From an uncultured Verrucomicrobiota bacterium (GTDB lineage: Bacteria; Verrucomicrobiota; Verrucomicrobiia; Opitutales; Opitutaceae), in assembly GCA_903876795.1 (NCBI GenBank), contig CAIRBK010000080.1:1-64000 (forward strand): a DNA stretch of 64,000 nucleotides, read 5' to 3'. Shown here piece after piece: positions 1-8,800 of this stretch. The first letter of the stretch is position 1. Each line of letters starts with the position of its first letter. Under the pieces are notes generated by a model. The model did not search any database, was not told the origin of the DNA, and was given only the letters and a program-made list of their open reading frames with translations. The translations under genes were made by a program, and so were the position numbers.

Positions 1-2
1 CC

Positions 3-140
3 ATCGAAACCTACCTGGCCGAACGAAACCTCACCCCAAAGCCCTACCGCTGGCGTGCAGACGGCGCCTCCATCCTAAAGAAAATCAGCGCCGCCCGTGC
101 CGCACTCAATAGTAAAGACATTAAAGGGTCAGCACACTAG
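3..140 (+). pseudogene. IS630-family transposase, C-terminal fragment (runs off the window edge)
   Basis: The frame is open from the left edge to the TAG at 138-140 and gives 45 residues. The segment LAERNLTPKPYRWRAD followed by SILKKISAARAAL matches the usual end of IS630/DDE_3 transposases, where the chain closes with a helix around an NPKPF.W-like motif. The rest of the gene lies outside the window, so I cannot tell whether the element is intact. The coding end is followed within a few bases by the degraded integrase region on the other strand, consistent with the IS having inserted into an already decaying island. The bases around 128-139 (gtcagcacacta) may be its terminal inverted repeat and TA target; that is inference. 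Confidence 0.7.
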
Positions 141-289
141 GGTCTGGGTCTTGGCCTTCTCCAGGTGGAGCGGATCGGTCTGGCCTGCCTCGTCGCGCTC
201 GTGGTCTTCGATGGCGATTTCGCCGCCTGCGGGAGACAGTTGTAAGTCGGATCGCTGGCGGCGAACTCAAGTCGCTTGGCGGGGCCGCC
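141..289. other. Decayed sequence between transposase tail and integrase fragment
   Basis: No intact gene is visible. On the minus strand a frame ending at 129-131 reads LQLSPAGGEIAIEDHERDE and on to a stop within the putative IS end. It looks protein-like but has a stop upstream and no start. It is probably a remnant of a gene cut by the IS630 element. I do not recognise its family. Confidence 0.35.
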
Positions 290-403
290 TCAGAAGTTTT
301 TGCGGATGCGCTTTCCGTCGAGCCAACCGGAAACGCGATAAACGACCTCCCCCGAGGGATTCGTGAACTCTGATATGACGAACTGGGCGGCAGCCTGGGC
401 CAT
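290..403 (-). pseudogene. Phage/island integrase, N-terminal fragment
   Basis: An ATG at 401-403 opens 37 residues ending at a stop at 290-292. The segment EVVYRVSGWLDGKRIRKNF resembles the extreme N-terminus of tyrosine recombinases that carry an arm-binding domain (normally followed by an Arg/Glu-rich helix and the catalytic domain). Everything after KNF is lost: the following sequence is open only in other frames and does not read like an integrase. It lies about 60 bases downstream of the 3' end of a tRNA-Glu gene on the same strand, the classic position for an integrase left at an attachment site. It is very short, so the family call is moderate. Confidence 0.5.
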
Positions 404-406
404 GTG

Positions 407-433
407 AGATTTGCCACGTCAACTGGCAAATCT
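407..433. repeat. Perfect 10-bp inverted repeat with 7-nt loop
   Basis: Arms AGATTTGCCA (407-416) and TGGCAAATCT (424-433) flank cgtcaac. It lies between the tRNA-Glu 3' end and the integrase fragment. It could be part of the old attachment site, an operator of the lost integrase, or one of the short palindromes that recur in this genome. Confidence 0.6.
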
Positions 434-464
434 GCCGCCCGCCGGGCGTTTCAGAGGTGGAAAT

Positions 465-541
465 TGGCGTCCCCACGGGGATTCGAACCCCGGTTCTTAC
501 CGTGAAAGGGTAGTGTCCTAACCGGGCTAGACGATGGGGAC
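465..541 (-). tRNA. tRNA-Glu (anticodon UUC), CCA encoded
   Basis: On the minus strand the acceptor stem GTCCCCA (541-535) pairs with TGGGGAC (475-469). The discriminator base is G and CCA is encoded at 467-465. The anticodon loop reads CTTTCAC, giving anticodon UUC. The T arm is CGGGG-TTCGAAT-CCCCG. The anticodon stem has one C-A mismatch at its outer pair. Overall it resembles bacterial tRNA-Glu closely. An integrase fragment lies just downstream, so its 3' end has probably served as an integration site. Confidence 0.95.
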
Positions 542-660
542 GCAAAAGAACGAAGGCGAGACCGTAGGCACCCGAAGGTTCCGCGCAAGTGAAAACTTTG
601 GACCGCTTTTCGCTTCCGCTCCCTTCGTCCTCAGGCTTCTGTCGTCCTTCCCCAGCCGAC

Positions 661-1572
661 ATGACTTCTTCGCAAATCGCCGCCGCTCTGCCCGTCCGCG
701 CCGTTACGTCCATCGACGGCCTGCCCTTCCCTCGCATCGCCTCGGGCAAGGTCCGTGAAATCTTTGACCTGGGCGACGCCTTGCTGCTCTCGGCCACCGA
801 CCGGTTGTCCGCCTTTGATGTGGTGCTTCCCGACGGCATCCCGGGCAAGGGCATCATCCTCACCCAGATGAGCAATTGGTGGTTCGCCCAGACCGGCCAG
901 ATCCTGCCCAACCATCTCCTGCCCGACCAGGCCGGCGAATTCGCCCGCCGGGGGATCATCGACCGCGATCTTCAACTGCGCTCCATGATCGTGCGCAAAC
1001 TCACCCCCCTCACCATCGAGTGCGTGGTGCGCGGCTATCTGGTCGGCAGCGGCTGGTCCTCCTACCAGAAAACCGGCGAAGTCTGCGGCCACCGCCTTCC
1101 GGCCGGCCTCCGCCAGGCCGACAAGCTCCCCGGGCCGCTCTTCACCCCCACCACCAAGGCCCCCAAGGGCCGGCACGACGAGCCCATCAACGACGCCCAG
1201 GGGGCCGCCGCCGTCGGTCCCGCCCTCTACGAGAAGGTCAAGGCCGCCAGCCTCGCCCTGTATCACCTTGGCCACGACAAGGCGCGCTCCGCCGGCATGA
1301 TCCTGGCCGACACGAAGTTCGAGTTCGGCACCGATACCGCCGGCAACCTTGTGCTCATCGACGAGGTGCTCACGCCGGATTCCTCCCGTTATTGGCCGGC
1401 CGAGGGCTACCGCGTCGACTGTTCTCCGCCGAGCTACGACAAGCAGTTCGTGCGTGATCACCTCATTTCCATCCATTGGGACCAGCGCCCGCCCGCGCCC
1501 GCCCTGCCTTCCGAGGTTATCCTGCGGACCCGGGACAAATACCTGGCCGCCTTGCGAAATCTTCTCGGTTAA
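661..1572 (+). CDS. purC: Phosphoribosylaminoimidazole-succinocarboxamide synthase
   Basis: PurC joins CAIR and aspartate, using ATP, to give SAICAR in de novo purine synthesis in the cytoplasm. The 303-residue product starts MTSSQIAAAL. It carries the SAICAR synthetase landmarks SGKVREIFDLG near residue 24 and ATDRLSAFDVV near residue 42, then the substrate-binding ECVVRGYLVGSGW around residue 120. The length fits the longer yeast/SAICAR_synt_Sc type rather than the 240-residue E. coli type. I chose the ATG at 661. An in-frame start at 589 would add 24 low-complexity residues not expected in the family. It stands alone, with the ROK gene 39 bases downstream in the same direction. Confidence 0.95.
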   Translation: MTSSQIAAALPVRAVTSIDGLPFPRIASGKVREIFDLGDALLLSATDRLSAFDVVLPDGIPGKGIILTQMSNWWFAQTGQILPNHLLPDQAGEFARRGIIDRDLQLRSMIVRKLTPLTIECVVRGYLVGSGWSSYQKTGEVCGHRLPAGLRQADKLPGPLFTPTTKAPKGRHDEPINDAQGAAAVGPALYEKVKAASLALYHLGHDKARSAGMILADTKFEFGTDTAGNLVLIDEVLTPDSSRYWPAEGYRVDCSPPSYDKQFVRDHLISIHWDQRPPAPALPSEVILRTRDKYLAALRNLLG

Positions 1573-1611
1573 ATTCCCAGGTCGCCCTCTCCGCCCGTGA
1601 ACAACAAAGCC

Positions 1612-2652
1612 ATGGTTTTCATCGGCACAGACAGCGGAGCCGCCACCTCCAAGACAGGCGGCGTCTGGTCCGACAGTTCCCCCGTTTCGACGAAACTCAG
1701 GCTGAGCGAGACCCGCCCCCAGGACGGCACCGACGCCGTGGTCAGGGGATGGATCGAGGGTGTGGAGGGCTTCCTGGCGGACAACGCTCTCTCCTGGTCC
1801 CAGGTGACGGGCGTCGGCCTGGCCCTGCCGGGCCCCTACCGGAGCTATGGTGTGCTTGAGCGCTCCGCCAACCTGCCAGCCTCGTTCGCGGGCTGGAATT
1901 TCCACGCCGACTATTCCGCCGCGATCACCGCCCGGGCCGGTCGCGCCATCCCTCTGGTGGTGGGCAACGACGGCGACCTTGGCGGTGTGGGAGAGGCGGC
2001 GCGTGTGAGGGGAAAACAACGGTCTTCCGTGGTCATGCTGGCGCCCGGCTCCGGCCTCGCCACCGCCTACATCGACTCCAGGGGATTGCCGCTTTCAGGC
2101 GAACACCTCGCGGGCATGGAGGCCGGCCACATGCCGACGCCTCTTCACCTGTTGGGGGCCGGTCTGGACAAGGTCGCGCCGTTTTCCTGCGGCTGCGGCC
2201 GCACCTGGGGTTGTGTCGAGGCCTACACAACCTTTTCGGGCCTGCCCCAATACATCTCTCATCTTCTGCCCAAATATGCCGATCATCCCCTGGCGACATC
2301 TCAGGATACTCCGGGACAGCATGCGCTCTCCTTGCGAGGGCTCGCGCAAAAGGGCGACCCTTTCGCCCTGGAGATCTGCGACATGCAGGCCAAGGCTCTC
2401 GGCATCCACACGGCCAACCTCGCCATGGCGCTTGATCCCGGTTTCGTGGTGATCGGCGGCGGGCTGGTCGATCCCGAGGCCACCACGCCGGAATTCCGCG
2501 AGCGTTATCTCAACAACATCCGCGCGGCGGCGGAGCCCTATCTGTTCCCTGCTCAGCGCAAGTGTATGAAAATTTCCGCCGCCTCCTTGGGCGAATTTTC
2601 CCAGGCGATCGGAGCCGCGCTCGCCGCGCTCTACACTTCCGCGATCGCCTGA
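1612..2652 (+). CDS. ROK-family sugar kinase
   Basis: A cytoplasmic ROK-fold protein that probably phosphorylates a hexose with ATP. The N-terminus has the phosphate-binding loop FIGTDSGAATSKTGG. The middle has VVGNDGDLGGVGE, where the Asp is the expected catalytic base, followed by a glycine-rich stretch. The zinc motif of ROK proteins is present as EAGHMPTP and CGCGRTWGCVE. No N-terminal helix-turn-helix precedes the kinase, so it is an enzyme rather than a NagC-like regulator. The 346 residues start at the ATG at 1612; a GTG at 1597 would add five residues. Its substrate cannot be read from the sequence. It follows purC by 39 bases but is not obviously linked to purine synthesis. Confidence 0.88.
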   Translation: MVFIGTDSGAATSKTGGVWSDSSPVSTKLRLSETRPQDGTDAVVRGWIEGVEGFLADNALSWSQVTGVGLALPGPYRSYGVLERSANLPASFAGWNFHADYSAAITARAGRAIPLVVGNDGDLGGVGEAARVRGKQRSSVVMLAPGSGLATAYIDSRGLPLSGEHLAGMEAGHMPTPLHLLGAGLDKVAPFSCGCGRTWGCVEAYTTFSGLPQYISHLLPKYADHPLATSQDTPGQHALSLRGLAQKGDPFALEICDMQAKALGIHTANLAMALDPGFVVIGGGLVDPEATTPEFRERYLNNIRAAAEPYLFPAQRKCMKISAASLGEFSQAIGAALAALYTSAIA

Positions 2653-2664
2653 AGGGCTGCGTTA

Positions 2665-2836
2665 GGGCGTGTTTCTGAACTAAATCAGGTCGGCGTGAGC
2701 GGAGAAGCGGGCTCGACCAAGGCGGCCGGGACGGGGGCGACCCGGCGGGTCGTGCGTTTGAGGGCAAGCCGGCCCAGCCGGCTTCTCCTTTCACTCCCAG
2801 AGTTCGACGACCTTAGATTTATCAGAAACACACCCC
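2665..2836. repeat. 172-bp fold-back, MITE-like element
   Basis: The ends are imperfect inverted repeats: gcgtgtttctgaactaaatc at the left (about 2668-2686) and its near complement gatttatcagaaacacacc at the right (2816-2834). The complementarity continues inward: gcggagaagcgggct pairs with agccggcttctcctt, and the centre is the near-palindrome cgacccggcgggtcg. The whole stretch can therefore fold as one long hairpin, and it has no credible ORF. It lies between the ROK gene and the end of cinA, in a typical place for a non-autonomous transposable element. I see no clear target duplication. Confidence 0.6.
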
Positions 2837-2916
2837 AAGGCCCCGCTCCGAATCAACCCAGGCCCGTCATTCCAAAGGCGCGCCGCCTGGCGCCACCGAA
2901 ACCTTGGCGCCGCTTC

Positions 2917-4242
2917 TCAAGTGCAGCCGCCCGTCCGCACCGCCGTCGTCGAGCCACTGTGCGTGCGCACCAATTCGCGTCGGAGCCAGTCCAGCGCGGC
3001 ATTGACCGCCCGCCGGTTCACGGTCGCGCGGGGTCCGGGGTAGTGCAGTTTCTTCGACCACACGCCGTGCGGCGTGTGCAGCGCGATGTAGATCGTGCCC
3101 ACCGGGTTCTCGTTGGTCCCGCCGCAGGGTCCGGCGAAACCGGTGATCGCCAGCGCGTAGTCGGCACCGAGTCTCTCGGCCGCACCCAGCGCCATCGCAG
3201 CGGCGTTTTCCGCCGATACCGCGCCGTGTTGCTCCAACAGGCATTCGGGCACGTCGAGGAGCTGCATTTTCGATTCGTTTGAGTAGCACACGCAGCCGCC
3301 GGCAAAAAATTTGGACGCACCGCAGATGCCGGTGAACTCGCTCGCCAGCAGGCCGCCGGTAGCGGTCTCGGCCACCGCCAAGGTGCGCTCCTGGGCGCGC
3401 AACAGGTCCCCGGCGACCTTCGCCAACGAGTCCGCCCCGTAGCACATGAAATCCTCCCCGAGCATCTTCACGCATTCCGCCGCGATCGACTCCACTTCGG
3501 CGATGGACAGCCTGCCCGAGGGAGAGCTCAGGCGCACGTCCACCTGGCCTTGATGCGCGCAGAAGGCGATGCTCAACGCGTCGCCGTGCCGGGCAAAGAT
3601 CGGCTGGAGCTTCATTTCGAGGGCCGACTCGCCCAGGCCGGCCGTGCGGATTTGCACGTAGGCTTCGCGGTCGAGGAGCAGCCCGAGTTTCGCCAATCGC
3701 GGCACGACTTGCTCGGAAAACATCGGCTGCAGTTCGTTCGGCGGTCCCGGCAGCATCACGAGCACTTTCCCGTCCTGCTCCACCCAGAGGCCTGGAGCGG
3801 TCCCGTTGGCGTTGGGCAACACCTCGCCATGCTCAAAACGGAAGGCCTGCTTGAGATTGTTGTCTGTCATCTTGCGGCCGTGGCGCGCGAAGCGCTCCTC
3901 GATCACCTTCACAATTCCGGGCTCGAAGACGAGCTGCTGGCCCAGCACTGCGGCCACGGCCTCGCGGGTGCGGTCGTCGCAGGTGGGCCCCAGCCCGCCC
4001 GTCGTGATCACCACATCGGCCCGCGCCCAGCTCTCGCGAAACTGCGCGACGATCGCGTCGGCCTCGTCGGTGATTGTGACGTTCCGCTGGAGCAACACGC
4101 CGTGCCGGCCCAGTTGCGCGCCTATAAAGGTGAGGTGCCCGTTGGCGGTGAGCCCCAGCAGGAGTTCGTCGCCAAGGGTGATGAGTTCGTAGCGTTTGGA
4201 CACGACGTTGTCCGGGGCGGGGGCGATGTTTTCGGAAACCAT
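2917..4242 (-). CDS. cinA: CinA-like protein (MoaB-like domain plus nicotinamide-nucleotide amidase domain)
   Basis: CinA proteins combine an N-terminal molybdopterin-binding-like domain with a C-terminal PncC domain that deamidates nicotinamide mononucleotide for NAD recycling. The N-terminal part shows ELITLGDELLLGLTANGH and VVITTGGLGPTCDDRTREA. The C-terminal part shows HGAVSAENAAAMALGAAE and AITGFAGPCGGTNENPVG. The usual AES.TGG motif reads AETATGG here, so Thr replaces the residue that acts as nucleophile in studied PncC enzymes. The 441-residue length is normal. The ATG at 4242 was chosen; longer starts run into the uvrC promoter. It is divergent from uvrC with only 37 bases between start codons, so promoters must overlap. 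A second, stand-alone PncC-like gene lies at 44931. Confidence 0.9.
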   Translation of the reverse strand: MVSENIAPAPDNVVSKRYELITLGDELLLGLTANGHLTFIGAQLGRHGVLLQRNVTITDEADAIVAQFRESWARADVVITTGGLGPTCDDRTREAVAAVLGQQLVFEPGIVKVIEERFARHGRKMTDNNLKQAFRFEHGEVLPNANGTAPGLWVEQDGKVLVMLPGPPNELQPMFSEQVVPRLAKLGLLLDREAYVQIRTAGLGESALEMKLQPIFARHGDALSIAFCAHQGQVDVRLSSPSGRLSIAEVESIAAECVKMLGEDFMCYGADSLAKVAGDLLRAQERTLAVAETATGGLLASEFTGICGASKFFAGGCVCYSNESKMQLLDVPECLLEQHGAVSAENAAAMALGAAERLGADYALAITGFAGPCGGTNENPVGTIYIALHTPHGVWSKKLHYPGPRATVNRRAVNAALDWLRRELVRTHSGSTTAVRTGGCT

Positions 4243-4279
4243 ACTTGCGAAGGGCCAAAGTAGGCTAAACTCCCTCAAA

Positions 4280-5779
4280 ATGCCAGCACCCGACCCCGTT
4301 AATCTGAAAGAGAAGGTCCGCCAGCTGCCCGACAAGCCCGGCGTCTATCTCATGAAGGACCGCCTGGGTCGCATCATTTACGTGGGCAAGGCCAAGGCGT
4401 TGAAAAAACGCGTCTCGTCGTATTTCACGCCGTCGCGCGCGATGACTTACCATCCGAAGATCCGCGCGTTGATCGAGATGATCGCCGACTTCGACACCAT
4501 CGAGGTGAAGTCGGAACCCGAGGCCCTGCTGCTCGAAGGCAAGCTCATCAAGCAGTGGAAACCCAAATACAACACCGACTTCACCGACGACAAACGCTTC
4601 CTGCTCGTCCGAGTCGATCCCGCGCAGGATCTGCCGCGCTTCGCCCTCACCCGATTTAAAAAGGATGATCGCTCGCGCTACTTCGGCCCCTTCGCCCACA
4701 GCGGTCTTCTGCGCAAAACCCTCGCGCAGATGCGCCGCCAGTTCGGCATCCTTCTGGGCGACGCCGCCCCGAAACGCCTGCCCTGCGGCCGCTGGCGCCT
4801 CTACGACGATGTGCGACAGGATCTCTACGGATTCACCAATGAGACCACCGCCGCCGATTACCGCGCGCGCGTCGCCGAGGCCTGTGAATTCCTCGAAGGC
4901 AAATCGCGCGAATGGCTCGAAACCCTCCGCGCCGAGATGCTCGCCGCCGCCGCCAGGAAGGAGTTCGAGAAAGCCGCCGAGTTGCGCGACGTGGTCTTCG
5001 CCCTTGAAAAAACCCTCGCCCGCACCCGCACCTTTGAGCGCTTCGATCCCACCGCGCCCGCCGCCGACGAGGATGCCATGCGCCTGCTCGGCGAGGTTTT
5101 GGGGCTGAAATCCCCCCCCCGCACCATGGAGTGCTTCGACATCTCCCACATCAGCGGCACGTTTGTGGTCGCCTCGGTGGTTCACTTCTACGAAGGCCGG
5201 CCCGACAAGGACCTCTACCGCCGTTTCCAGATCAAGAGCTTCATCGGCAACGACGACTTCCGAGCCATGGAAGAAGTCGTCGGCCGCCACTATCGCCGCC
5301 TGCGCGACGAAAACAAAACCATGCCCGAACTCGTGGTGATCGACGGCGGACGCGGACAGATCGGCGCGGCGTTGAAAGCCTTCGCCGCCATCGATGTCGA
5401 ACCGCCCGCGCTCATCGGCCTGGCCAAGAAACACGAGACCATCATTTTTCACGATGATCGGGTTCCTCTCAATCTTCCGCTCAGCCACCCCGCGCTCAAC
5501 CTCCTGCAGAGACTGCGCGACGAGGCCCATCGTTTTGCCAACACCTACAACGCCGACCTGCGCTCGAAAAAGATCCGCGAGTCCGTGCTCGACGATTTTC
5601 CCGGGATGGGCGCGGTGCGACGCAGGGCCGTGCTCGCGCACTTCGGCACGATCGACCGCCTGAGGGCCGCGAGTGTCGAGCAACTCGCCGCCGTGGAAGG
5701 CTTCGGCCCTCGCATGGCCGCCGATCTCCACGTCTACCTGCACCCGCCCACCGCCGCCTCACCGCCCATTTCCCCGTGA
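4280..5779 (+). CDS. uvrC: Excinuclease ABC subunit C
   Basis: UvrC makes the two incisions around DNA lesions in nucleotide excision repair. The 499-residue protein has the GIY-YIG domain (about 18-95: PGVYLMKD, IIYVGKAKALKKRV), a UVR helix pair (about 225-245), and the RNase H-like domain with ECFDISHISG (Asp287), VVIDGGRGQ (Asp355) and EAHRF (His417). Helix-hairpin-helix motifs close it (PGMGAVRRRAVL, VEGFGPRM). It is shorter than the roughly 600-residue enterobacterial form. The segment that in E. coli holds four conserved cysteines keeps only one (Cys169, in PCGRWRLYDD). Both nuclease centres look intact. The start at 4280 gives the standard beginning before the GIY-YIG domain. It is divergent from cinA. 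Confidence 0.95.
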   Translation: MPAPDPVNLKEKVRQLPDKPGVYLMKDRLGRIIYVGKAKALKKRVSSYFTPSRAMTYHPKIRALIEMIADFDTIEVKSEPEALLLEGKLIKQWKPKYNTDFTDDKRFLLVRVDPAQDLPRFALTRFKKDDRSRYFGPFAHSGLLRKTLAQMRRQFGILLGDAAPKRLPCGRWRLYDDVRQDLYGFTNETTAADYRARVAEACEFLEGKSREWLETLRAEMLAAAARKEFEKAAELRDVVFALEKTLARTRTFERFDPTAPAADEDAMRLLGEVLGLKSPPRTMECFDISHISGTFVVASVVHFYEGRPDKDLYRRFQIKSFIGNDDFRAMEEVVGRHYRRLRDENKTMPELVVIDGGRGQIGAALKAFAAIDVEPPALIGLAKKHETIIFHDDRVPLNLPLSHPALNLLQRLRDEAHRFANTYNADLRSKKIRESVLDDFPGMGAVRRRAVLAHFGTIDRLRAASVEQLAAVEGFGPRMAADLHVYLHPPTAASPPISP

Positions 5780-5806
5780 CAACTGCCCCGTTGTGTTGGT
5801 TGTTCC
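5779..5806. repeat. Degenerate copy of the AACAACTAAC palindrome, overlapping the uvrC stop
   Basis: The stretch acaactgccccgttgtgttgg then ttgttcc is a worn version of the 27-base palindrome found intact at 26778 and 43537. It begins at the last base of the uvrC stop codon. It may act as a weak terminator between uvrC and the convergent kinase gene. Confidence 0.5.
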
Positions 5807-5848
5807 GCTCGATCGGGGGTTTCTTTCCGGGGTGTTTAGCCACGGGCT

Positions 5849-8800
5849 CTAGGTGCCGCCTTCGAGCACGCTGCGGATGGTCTTGGCGAGGTCTGTCAGC
5901 CGGTAGGGCTTGGCCACCATTCCGCGAAAACCGTGCGCGCGGTGGTTGGCCATGACCGGATCGCTGGAATAACCGCTCGATACGATGCCCTTTACGGCGG
6001 GGTCGAGCTTGAGCAACTCGGTCATCACCTGCTTGCCGCCCATGCCGCCCGGCACGGTGAGATCCATGATGACCAGATCGAAACGAGAGCCCTTGTGCAT
6101 CGCCTCGACATACACCCTCAATGCCTCCTGGCCATCGGCAACCGCCGTGACCTCGAAGCCCAGACGGCTCAGGAGGGACTCGGCCATCATGCGGATGGGT
6201 TCCTCGTCATCCATGAAGAGCACTCGTCCCGTGTGCGAACCGGGCGTCGCGGGCGGCTCGGCGGCCGGCGGCCGAGCATCCGGCACCGCCGGCAGCCAAA
6301 AACGGAACCGGGTGCCTCGGCCCACCTCGGAATCGACTTCGATATGCCCCTGGTGTTTTCGGATGACCGAATAAACCGTGGCCAGGCCCAGGCCCGTGCC
6401 AGATTGCTTTGTGGTGAAATAGGGATCGAAGATGCGCGCCAGATTCTCCGGCAGTATACCGGCGCCCGTGTCGCTGATGGAGATGCACAGGTAACAACCG
6501 GCCTCAAGCTGGGCCACGGCCCCCGCCGCCAGTCGCTGGTTGCGCATCGCCATGTGGATGACGCCGCCTTCGGGCATGGCTTGCACGGCGTTGATCACCA
6601 GGTTCTGGACCACCTGGCCGATCTGCCCCTTGTCCACTTCGGCCGTCCACAGCCCTTCCTCGATCGCAAATTCGCAGCGCACCTTTGACCCGTGCAGGGC
6701 GAAGTGAGCCGCCTCGCGGATTACCTCCGGGAGCCGCACGGCCGACCGCACCGGCTCGCCGCCGCGGGCAAAGGTGAGCAATTGCTGGGTGAGGTCACGC
6801 GCCCTCATCACGCCTCGCTCGGCGTCCTGGAGCCAGCGTCCGGCCGTGGTCATGGCCTGCGTGTCGAGCGTGGCCAGCGTGATGTTGCCCATGACCACGG
6901 TCAGCAGGTTGTTGAAATCGTGGGCGATGCCGCCGGCGAGGATGCCCACCGATTCGAGCTTGGAGGCGCGCAACATCTCGCCTTCGAGTCGCGCGCGTTC
7001 GGTTTCGTCGCGCATCACCAGCACCGCGCCGATCGCCAGGCTGCCGCGGTCGTGGATCGGCGCGCACCGGCCTTCCACCCGGCGGTGCGCCCCTTGCCGG
7101 TCGAGCAGCGCGGTGTTTTCGGGCAGATTCACCACCTGGTGCGTCTCCACGGCCGTCGTGGACGGACTGGGCACCGGCTGGTGGGTTTTCTCGTGGCGGA
7201 GCACGCACACCTCGTCCAGGCGCCGGCCGATCGCGGCGCTCTCCGTCCAGCCGGTGAGCTCGCAGGCCGCCTCGTTGAGAAAGAGAACGCGCCCTTCGAT
7301 GTCGGTGGTGATCACGCCCTCGGCCATCGCCCGCAGCGTCACCGCCAGCCGCTCGCGCTCGGCGGCCAGGGCGTCCTCGGTGCGCTTGATGTCCGTGAGG
7401 TCCAGCATCACCACCTGCGTGCAGGCGTAGTTCGGTTCCTCGCCGACCGACGGCACCCACCAGCGGAAAAACAGACGACGCGGCGTTCCGTCGAGCGCGT
7501 TGATAAGCATCTCGCCCTCCAGGTCGTTGAGTCCGTCCCACAACGCCTGGCACAGCTCTTTTCGTGCGCGTTGCACGTCGCCGGTGAAGATGCGCCCCAG
7601 TGCGCCGAACGCCTCGGCCTTGCTGGCGGCGCCGACCAGGTTGAGCGTCTCCCGGTTTGCTCCGACCACCACCGCGCCTTGCAGAGTGTTTTGAAAAAGC
7701 TCGGGACGGCTCCCGGCGTAAGCGGCGAAATCGGTCACGCCTCCAGCGCGCAACGAGTCGAGCCATGACCGCACCCCGCGCACGTCATATTCGACAATGG
7801 CCACCGGCGAGTTTTCAAAGAGCACGCGGTAGCGCTCCTCGGAGTCGCGCAACTGTTGCTCGGCACGCTTGCGTTCGTCGATGTCGGAGTGCGCTCCCAC
7901 CAGCCGGAGAGGCCTCCCCGAGGTGTCGAAAAGCGCCAAGCCGCGCGACAGGATCCATTTGTAGTCCCCGTCCTTGCAGCGCATGCGGAACTCGGCCCGG
8001 TAGCTCGGGCTGTGGCCTTCCAGGTAATCGCGCATCGCCTGGCGAACGTATGACACGTCGTCGGGATGCACCCGCGGCCAGAACTCGTCCCGGGCGTTGT
8101 CCATGTCGGAAGCGGGATAGCCGATGATCTCCCGCCACCGGTCCGAGATGAACGTCTCGCCGGTGACGAAGTTGTATTCCCAGATGCCCGCATTGATCCC
8201 GAGAACGGCCAGTCGCCACCGGTCCTCGACGTCCCGAAGTTTTTCTTCCGTGGCGCGCAGCACGCTTAAATCGGTGAACGCCACCTGCACCCGGCCGTAG
8301 TCGGGCCGCCCCTCCTCGTGCGAAGCGCTCCAGTGCATCAGGCAGCGTCCGGGACGACCGTCGATGCCGCGATAATGCAACTCGCGGGTCATCTCGGTCT
8401 CGCCGGCCCAGATCGCCTCGGTCTGCCCGCGGAAGGTTTTCAGCATCTCGGGGGTCGGCGCGCCCCGGATGAGTTTCTGGTATTCGGCCACCGTTTCCAC
8501 CGCCGCTTGGCGCATGACCGTGCGGTTGGCCGCGACCACGCGCACACCGGCGTAGTTTTCCAAAACCTGCTCCGGATGCTCTTCGAGATAGGCGGCCAAC
8601 TCCCGCACGCCTTGCCGGTGAAGCCGGTCCAGCCACGCCGCGACCACCGAGAAATCCTCCTCGATGATCGCGACCGGCGTGTTCTCGAAGAGATTGCGCA
8701 TCCGTTTTTCCGAATCCCTCAAGGCGCGTGTCTGCCGGGTCACCTGGCCTTGCAAACGCAAGTTGATCCAGAAAACCAACAGTCCACCCAGCGTCATCAT

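Noticed and set aside
129-280. Protein-like minus-strand fragment reading QLSPAGGEIAIEDHERDE
   Set aside because: It looks coding but is too short, has no start and matches no family I know, so it is described only as decayed sequence.
631-2019. A 462-residue minus-strand frame opposite purC and the ROK gene
   Set aside because: Low-complexity shadow; the plus strand holds two clear enzymes.
2695-3282. A plus-strand 195-residue frame across the MITE and the end of cinA
   Set aside because: Arg/Pro-rich, without motif, and overlapping cinA.
4265-5743. A 492-residue minus-strand frame opposite uvrC
   Set aside because: Shadow of a well-supported gene with no recognisable domain.
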